A DNA stretch of 5,181 bases, from the NCBI GenBank assembly GCA_005792225.1, contig SXSP01000072.1:1-5181 (forward strand), in the 5' to 3' direction. Position numbers and translations under genes: made by a program. Each line of letters starts with the position of its first letter. Position 1 is the stretch's first letter. The notes below the pieces were generated by a model. That model saw only the letters and a program-made list of their open reading frames with translations, was not told where the DNA came from and searched no databases. Shown one piece after another: positions 1 to 5,181 of this stretch. This DNA comes from Bdellovibrionales bacterium (lineage in GTDB: Bacteria > Bdellovibrionota > Bdellovibrionia > Bdellovibrionales > JAMPXM01).

Positions 1-1938
1 AATGGGAATGTTCTGCAGATTTGGATTCGTGCTCGAAAGCCGGCCGGTTGCGGTGAGCGCCTGATTAAACGTCGTGTGAACGCGGCAAGTCTCCTTGTCG
101 GCAAGCTGCGGGAGCGCGTCCACATAGGTTGAACGCAGCTTCGTGAGTTCTCTCCACTGAAGAATCTTCGCCGTAATCGGGAAATCACTCGAGAGCTTTT
201 CGAGGACTTCGTTGTCGGTCGAGTAACCGGTTTTCGTGCGCTTTCCAGTTGGCATCTTGAGCTTCTCGAACAAGATTTGGCCGAGCTGCTTGGGACTTCC
301 GATATTAAAAGGTCCCCCCGCCTCCGCATGAATTTCTTTTTCGAGCGACGAGATGTCGCGCGCGAGACCTTCGCTCTGCTTTGCAAGGAGGGGCACATCA
401 ATCTTGATTCCGGCCGTTTCCATGGCGAGAAGAACCGGAACGAGCGGCTGCTCGATTTCAAACAGGATCTTTTCGCCGTTTACGCTCGCGAGTTTTCGGC
501 GGAGTTGCGCCTCAAGCCTTAAATGGGCCGTTAAGAGCTGCGCGGGACTTGGCAATTCCGGAACGGGCTCCCCATTGTAGAGGCTAAACAACGGATATGG
601 AGACTCGACAGATCCGGCCCGAATGACGTAGGCCGCGAGCATTTGATCCCACTCCACCTGAGGATTCTGGATGTCATGTCTTTTGCCAAACTCCTTGATA
701 TCAAAACCCTTGTAGCGGAGCTGCTTATCGCTGAGCATTTTGCCTAGATCAGCGCCGTCTGCCGCAACTTCGGCAATCTTGTAACCGGAGCCCGATTTCT
801 GCGCGAGCATCGAGCCGCGCTCGGTATGGATCGCCCAGGTCTCCTCCCCTTTCTTCAACCAGCGAGAAAGCTCGGCGAGATCAAGGCGCGTCTCTTCGAT
901 GGGTCCGATCTCGGGCCCGGCGATTTCGACCGCGGGCGCGAGCGGCGGAGCTTTGCGAATGAACGTGTTCACCGCATTGGCGGGCCCGCGAATGGTGGAG
1001 ACTTCAGTACCTTGAGGGTTCAGAACATGAGATACGGAACCTTCCACGTGGTGGGCCGACGCTTCAACTTTTTCCTTCGGAACGGCGTCCGATCCCAAGA
1101 GAGTCTTCGCGAAGGATTTGAAATCGAGTTCAAGCAAAAGCTTTTGGAGATCATCGCGCACGATGGGCTTTAGCTTCAGGTCGTCGAGTTTCACGTCCAT
1201 CGGAACGTCGCACACGATCGTTACGAGCTTCTTTGAGAGAAAGGCGTTCTCCTTTCCCTCCGTCAGCTTTTTTTTGATCGACGCGCTCGAGATTTCCTCG
1301 AGGTTCTCGTAAACGTCTTCGATAGAGTCAAATTCAGTGAGCAGCTTTTGCGCTCCCTTGGGACCGATACCCGCGACGCCCGGTACGTTGTCGGAGCTAT
1401 CGCCGACGATCGCGAGATAGTCGATCATCTTGCGGGGCTCGACACCCCACTTCTCGATCGCGCCGGCTTCGTCGTACCGGATGTCTTTCATCGTGTCGTA
1501 CATCGAGACGCAAGGGGCGATGAGCTGGCCGAAGTCTTTGTCGCCACTGACGATGACGACCTCAAGCCCCTGGTCGCGACCGAACTTGGTGAAAGTTCCG
1601 ATGATATCGTCCGCTTCGAAATCGGGTTTGTCGAAGCAGGCAATGCCGAGCGCTTCGCTCAGCGTACGCATGTACGGAATCTGCGGTACCATATCGGGCG
1701 GCATCTCGGTGCGATTGGCCTTGTAGTTGGGATCGATCTTCACGCGGAACGAAGGTTCCTTGCGGTCGAAGCAGAAGGCCATGTAATCGGGACGAATTTC
1801 TCGAAGCAGTTTCACCGTCATCGAGAGAAAGCCGTAAATGGCATTGACCGGCATGCCCGCCGGATTCGAGAGGGGTCGGATCGCGTAGAAAGCCCGAAAG
1901 AACATCGAGCTGACATCAACCAGATAAAGCTTTTTCAT
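1..1938 (-). CDS. polA: DNA polymerase I, N-terminal 646 residues (C-terminus cut by window edge)
   Basis: DNA polymerase I removes RNA primers and fills gaps in replication and excision repair. The reading frame is open from the ATG at 1938 to base 1. Residues 1-285 form the 5'-nuclease (FEN-like) domain. Its expected metal-binding acids are all visible: D8 in LVDVSS, D58 in AFCFDRK, E108/D110/D111 in FEADDIIG, D133/D135 in SGDKDF, and D180/D183 in GDSSDN. A helix-three-turn-helix follows (GVAGIGPKGAQKLL, 187-200). Residues 286-346 are a Pro/Ala-rich linker. Residues 347-485 match the 3'-5' exonuclease domain in position but lack most catalytic acids. The thumb and start of the palm follow, and the window ends inside the family motif GRLSSTNPNLQNIPI (632-646), equivalent to about residue 680 of 928 in E. 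coli. Motifs A, B and C therefore lie outside. AGAAGG sits 8 nt before the ATG. The gene has its own candidate promoter behind a small regulator gene. The identification is secure. Confidence 0.97.
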   Translation of the reverse strand, partial: MKKLYLVDVSSMFFRAFYAIRPLSNPAGMPVNAIYGFLSMTVKLLREIRPDYMAFCFDRKEPSFRVKIDPNYKANRTEMPPDMVPQIPYMRTLSEALGIACFDKPDFEADDIIGTFTKFGRDQGLEVVIVSGDKDFGQLIAPCVSMYDTMKDIRYDEAGAIEKWGVEPRKMIDYLAIVGDSSDNVPGVAGIGPKGAQKLLTEFDSIEDVYENLEEISSASIKKKLTEGKENAFLSKKLVTIVCDVPMDVKLDDLKLKPIVRDDLQKLLLELDFKSFAKTLLGSDAVPKEKVEASAHHVEGSVSHVLNPQGTEVSTIRGPANAVNTFIRKAPPLAPAVEIAGPEIGPIEETRLDLAELSRWLKKGEETWAIHTERGSMLAQKSGSGYKIAEVAADGADLGKMLSDKQLRYKGFDIKEFGKRHDIQNPQVEWDQMLAAYVIRAGSVESPYPLFSLYNGEPVPELPSPAQLLTAHLRLEAQLRRKLASVNGEKILFEIEQPLVPVLLAMETAGIKIDVPLLAKQSEGLARDISSLEKEIHAEAGGPFNIGSPKQLGQILFEKLKMPTGKRTKTGYSTDNEVLEKLSSDFPITAKILQWRELTKLRSTYVDALPQLADKETCRVHTTFNQALTATGRLSSTNPNLQNIPI

Positions 1939-1946
1939 TCGTACCG

Positions 1947-1952
1947 CCTTCT
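1947..1952 (-). promoter_or_regulatory. Ribosome binding site of polA
   Basis: AGAAGG on the minus strand lies 8 nt before the ATG at 1938. It supports that start, which also places the conserved LVDVSS motif at residues 6-11 as is normal for this family. Confidence 0.7.
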
Positions 1953-1961
1953 AAGAGCGAT

Positions 1962-1991
1962 ACTGTAGGCCCGCTTGCTGAAAGCGGTCAA
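1962..1991 (-). promoter_or_regulatory. Candidate sigma70-type promoter for polA
   Basis: On the minus strand TTGACC (1991-1986) matches the -35 consensus at 5 of 6 bases. After an 18-nt spacer comes TACAGT (1967-1962), which matches the -10 consensus at 4 of 6, including the conserved first TA and final T. Transcription would start roughly 15-20 nt before the polA ATG and leave a short leader carrying AGAAGG. The spacer holds an inverted repeat. This is a visual match only. Confidence 0.4.
1971..1987. repeat. Inverted repeat inside the polA promoter spacer
   Basis: CCGCTT (1971-1976) and AAGCGG (1982-1987) are perfect 6-bp arms around a 5-nt centre. The right arm overlaps the proposed -35 box by two bases and the rest fills the spacer, which is a typical place for a repressor operator. 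Neither strand shows a T-run after it, so it does not look like an intrinsic terminator. It could also be chance. Confidence 0.4.
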
Positions 1992-2034
1992 AGATTGGGG
2001 CCCAGAATCATTCCTCTAGGCGCCGGCGAAGGAG

Positions 2035-2331
2035 TTACTTCGACTCTTCGATCTGAATGCTATCGATCACGTCAAAATCATGAATTTGTGAAAGCTTGCG
2101 ATCCTTCATGATGACTTCGGCGATGGGTCGACGCTGAATCCGCTCGGCGTTCGACTCGGCCTGATTGTAGATCTTTGCGAGCATGCTCCGATACTGCTCG
2201 TCGGGCGGTGAAGCGCCCAGCTCCCAAGCCGAGATCTTCGCGAGCTCAAGCTTCATGAAACGCGCGAGTTCTGCTTGGCTCCAGCCAAGGCGGTAACGCA
2301 GTTGTTTGATTTCGTGTGCTGTCCAGTTCAC
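2035..2331 (-). CDS. Small Xre-family helix-turn-helix regulator
   Basis: A predicted DNA-binding protein of 98 residues. Residues 5-57 form a Cro/C1-type helix-turn-helix. Helix 2 is SQAELARFM (18-26) and the recognition helix is about 29-38, ending in the family-typical A-W-E-L-G (35-39). The remaining 40 residues are a charged tail (RRPIAEVIMKD..., about 67-77) with an acidic stretch near QIHDFDVID. There is no toxin, peptidase or sensor domain. I chose the GTG at 2331 because GGAG (2342-2339) is 7 nt upstream of it; an in-frame TTG at 2337 is only 1 nt from that site. The gene sits alone between ftsB and polA, with about 100 nt of non-coding DNA on each side, and no toxin-like partner gene adjoins it, so an antitoxin role is not supported. 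Its targets are unknown. Autoregulation, or control of polA, is inferred only from repeats in the flanking promoters. Confidence 0.85.
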   Translation of the reverse strand: MNWTAHEIKQLRYRLGWSQAELARFMKLELAKISAWELGASPPDEQYRSMLAKIYNQAESNAERIQRRPIAEVIMKDRKLSQIHDFDVIDSIQIEESK

Positions 2332-2338
2332 GGCCAAA

Positions 2339-2342
2339 CTCC
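2339..2342 (-). promoter_or_regulatory. Ribosome binding site deciding the xre start
   Basis: GGAG on the minus strand is 7 nt from the GTG at 2331 but only 1 nt from the TTG at 2337. It therefore favours the shorter protein beginning M-N-W-T. An overlapping ATG at 2344 is out of frame. Confidence 0.6.
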
Positions 2343-2371
2343 ATCTCTCAAAGACGATTTACAGAATTCTG

Positions 2372-2401
2372 ACATTAATTGGCTTGCCCACGGCTTGCCA
2401 A
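2372..2401 (-). promoter_or_regulatory. Candidate promoter for the Xre regulator gene
   Basis: On the minus strand TTGGCA (2401-2396) matches the -35 consensus at 5 of 6 bases. TAATGT (2377-2372) follows after 18 nt but matches the -10 consensus at only 3 of 6. It lies in the gap between ftsB and xre and has the same spacing as the polA candidate. The -10 is weak, so an activator or another sigma factor is possible, or transcription may simply read through from ftsB. Confidence 0.3.
2381..2399. repeat. Tandem 8-bp repeat, possible operator upstream of xre
   Basis: On the minus strand the sequence reads GGCAAGCC-GTG-GGCAAGCC: two identical 8-mers with an 11-bp period, about one helical turn. 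Each 8-mer is nearly palindromic (GGC-NN-GCC). The pair is bracketed by TTGGC/GCCAA (2379-2383 and 2397-2401), so the 23-bp block is also largely an inverted repeat. It overlaps the proposed -35 and fills the spacer. The arrangement suits a dimeric helix-turn-helix protein, and the obvious candidate is the regulator encoded just downstream. This is inferred from position and symmetry only. Confidence 0.45.
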
Positions 2402-2434
2402 CTGCTTTCGAGGCGACGCGTCTCATGTACGGTT

Positions 2435-2800
2435 CTACCGAATCTCACCGGTATCGTCTGAAAAAATGAAAATCAGGTCGCCCTCTTTCACGAGGTCAAA
2501 TTGGTCGCGCACAGCTTTTTCGATAAATGCCGGTTGTTGGGCTTTTTGAATGCGGTACTCGAGATGCTTGGATCTCGCATTTGCTTCGTGAATTCGATCA
2601 GTTATGAGCCGATGGTCGCGGTGCAGACTCCATAGTCGGAAGGCTGTACCGTCCAATAAAACCCCAATTCCGGCCAGCATGGCGCAGATCCAGAAGACCT
2701 GCGCCGGCCGGTGAATGAGGTCGTTGAACCATCGATAGAGCTTCTGGAACGTTTGCTGGAACATTCCTTCATCATCTCGAACGTGGCCAGCTTTTGCCAC
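2435..2800 (-). CDS. ftsB: FtsB/DivIC-family cell division protein
   Basis: A small bitopic inner-membrane protein of the FtsB/DivIC (septum formation initiator) family. In known members it forms the FtsQ-FtsL-FtsB complex that activates septal peptidoglycan synthesis. The layout fits: a short cytoplasmic N-terminus (1-31), one membrane segment at about 33-49 (AQVFWICAMLAGIGVLL), a periplasmic coiled coil at about 60-88 rich in charged residues and heptad Leu/Ile, and the family's closing segment FIEKAVRDQFDLVKEGDLIFIF (92-113, key residues around R98 and G107). The 121-residue length is normal. The start is uncertain: GTG at 2800 lies 24 nt after the eno stop with only a weak AGG upstream, while an in-frame ATG at 2764 has AAGGA directly abutting it, which is too close for an ideal site. 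Both choices keep the membrane segment. Close spacing to eno and the lack of a terminator suggest co-transcription with it. Confidence 0.85.
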   Translation of the reverse strand: MAKAGHVRDDEGMFQQTFQKLYRWFNDLIHRPAQVFWICAMLAGIGVLLDGTAFRLWSLHRDHRLITDRIHEANARSKHLEYRIQKAQQPAFIEKAVRDQFDLVKEGDLIFIFSDDTGEIR

Positions 2801-2824
2801 GAGACCTGAGCCCAGCCCGAAAGA

Positions 2825-4136
<1,312 letters not shown>

Positions 4137-4148
4137 GTCAAAAGGAAC

Positions 4149-5181
4149 TCACAGCGCTGATGGTCTGTCAAACAGAGTGCGTCCACCCTCGTCAGTTGCG
4201 CGTGACTGGAAGTCTCCTGCGGGGGCATCTTGTTCCGCCTTCGTTCCGGTCGGAGTTTTCTGGCCCGCCTGAATTTTCTGGAGTTCGACGACGGCCCACT
4301 TCACGAGCTGCGGACCCGCGGTGGAGACGTAATCCCAATTCACTCGGCGCATGGCTTCTTCAACCTGCCGGGTCTGCCGACCTTGGCCGACGAGCAGAGT
4401 GATCAACTGCTGCCCGCGCGCCACGTAGTCCCCGAGCCGGTAGAGCTCGTGGAGAACCTCACCCACCTGCGCTTCAAAATTTTTTCCCTGCGGAGTCGGA
4501 GCTTGCGCGGGAACACCCTGCGAGATCTGCTTTTTCAAGGACGCGATTTCTTCGTCCTTCAGCATGCACGTGCGCTTGAGCTCGTCGAGTTGCTTTTGGC
4601 TGGTCTCGAGATTGAAGAGGATATTGCGCACAAGTTCGGGATGGAGCGAGAGATCGAGATCCTCGGCTTCACCGAAGAGACTCGCCTGGTTATCAGACCA
4701 AGTGATCGTCACCCGGCTATTGTCCCAGGAGACGCTCGCCATGGGCTTGTTGATGTACGTGGGGAGTGCCTCGAGAGCCGCGCGCAAGTAACTCGTTACA
4801 AGCGGAAATTGCATCTCCGAGACAGGCAGAACGAAACTAACCGAGTTGTGGCCGCGCTGGATTTCGCCCAGTGGGGGCGCTGGGCTAATGAAGTACGAGA
4901 GAAATCTCTCGGGCTGCGCGAAGAGGTCTTTCGACGTCTGCACCATGCGCAACACGCTGTCGAGCACACCCCACGACCGCAAGTCTTTGCAGTTGTGACC
5001 GCCGGAGGAAATGACGTTTTCTTCGACCTGTGGGCTTCGACCGTATTCAAGATCGATTTGCTTCAGCAGTCCTTCCATCTTATCGGCTTCAAGCCAGCTC
5101 GAAGGATCGCGCAGAAACTCCGACGGCCAATCACAACGTTCGTAGAACGCCTCGAGGTCCTCGCCCCGGCGATCCAAGAAT
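4149..5181 (-). CDS. Conserved-looking protein of unknown function, 5' end beyond the window
   Basis: At least 343 residues are visible. The frame is still open at the right edge, and the only early start candidate (TTG at 5177) follows an in-frame Phe codon with no visible upstream stop, so I treat the gene as 5'-truncated. Numbering below counts from that TTG. Residues 1-165 look like a folded alpha/beta domain with a W-P-x-E-F-L-R-D-P segment (17-25), RSWGVLDSVLRM (67-78), PERFLSYFISPAPP (89-102) and alternating strands (about 112-118 and 147-161). The pattern loosely recalls N-terminal sensory or ligand-binding domains that precede histidine kinases or AraC-type regulators, but I cannot name a family. 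Residues 180-218 are a likely coiled coil. A Gln/Pro linker (219-231) leads to a second helical domain (233-303) with ELYRLGDYVARGQQLITLL and EEAMRRVNWDY. The tail (305-342) is Pro/Thr/Gly-rich and probably disordered. There are no membrane segments, no kinase or receiver motifs and no DNA-binding domain in the visible part. It ends 49 nt before eno. Confidence 0.8.
   Translation of the reverse strand, partial: FLDRRGEDLEAFYERCDWPSEFLRDPSSWLEADKMEGLLKQIDLEYGRSPQVEENVISSGGHNCKDLRSWGVLDSVLRMVQTSKDLFAQPERFLSYFISPAPPLGEIQRGHNSVSFVLPVSEMQFPLVTSYLRAALEALPTYINKPMASVSWDNSRVTITWSDNQASLFGEAEDLDLSLHPELVRNILFNLETSQKQLDELKRTCMLKDEEIASLKKQISQGVPAQAPTPQGKNFEAQVGEVLHELYRLGDYVARGQQLITLLVGQGRQTRQVEEAMRRVNWDYVSTAGPQLVKWAVVELQKIQAGQKTPTGTKAEQDAPAGDFQSRATDEGGRTLFDRPSAL

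Noticed and set aside
1348..1968. 206-codon plus-strand open frame
   Set aside because: It runs antisense to the polA 5'-nuclease domain, whose catalytic motifs are all intact on the other strand. The translation is rich in Arg, Asp, His and Val with no recognisable motif, as expected of a shadow frame in GC-rich coding DNA.
1971..1987. CCGCTT/AAGCGG hairpin as an intrinsic terminator for xre
   Set aside because: The stem is only 6 bp and is not followed by a T-run on either strand. Its position between promoter-like boxes fits an operator better.
2035..2331. Antitoxin of a toxin-antitoxin pair
   Set aside because: The helix-turn-helix fits, but no small toxin-like gene adjoins it: its neighbours are ftsB and polA, each about 100 nt away.
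2415..2422. GACGCGTC palindrome after the ftsB stop
   Set aside because: It is an 8-bp palindrome without a loop or T-run, too short and too common at this GC content to call a terminator or operator.
2275..2469. 64-codon plus-strand open frame across the ftsB-xre gap
   Set aside because: It overlaps the ends of two convincing minus-strand genes and the promoter region, with no recognisable domain.
4166..4171. Perfect TTGACA (minus strand) as the -35 of an eno promoter
   Set aside because: It lies inside the upstream coding region, and no acceptable -10 occurs 15-19 nt downstream.

Overview
The window holds five genes, all read on the minus strand, so transcription runs from high to low coordinates. 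In that order they are: a large protein of unknown function whose start lies beyond the right edge; enolase (eno); a small FtsB/DivIC-type division protein; a small Xre-type helix-turn-helix regulator; and the N-terminal two thirds of DNA polymerase I (polA), which runs off the left edge just before its first polymerase catalytic motif. No stretch over 300 bases lacks a gene. I see no tRNA, rRNA, CRISPR array, insertion sequence or prophage gene.

Organism: a moderately GC-rich Gram-negative bacterium. The eno-ftsB neighbourhood is common in Proteobacteria. The style of the unknown protein and of the Xre regulator reminds me of Bdellovibrio-like (Bdellovibrionota) genomes. That placement is an impression from reading, not a search result, and carries low confidence.

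Layout: the unknown gene ends 49 nt before eno. The gap holds a perfect 12-bp AT-rich palindrome and a strong Shine-Dalgarno. The eno-to-ftsB gap is 24 nt with no terminator, so those two are probably co-transcribed. About 100 nt separate ftsB from xre, and 96 nt separate xre from polA. Each of these gaps contains a plausible sigma70-type promoter with 18-nt spacing and a repeat between the -35 and -10 boxes: a tandem GGCAAGCC repeat before xre, and a CCGCTT/AAGCGG inverted repeat before polA. The small regulator may therefore control itself and perhaps polA, but this is only a hypothesis.

The genes are mostly housekeeping: glycolysis, septum assembly, and DNA repair with Okazaki-fragment processing. 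The points most worth a second look are the polymerase I with a complete 5'-nuclease site but a decayed proofreading domain, the structured promoter spacers around the small regulator, and the uncharacterised protein upstream of eno. I did not find a convincing new multi-gene system.
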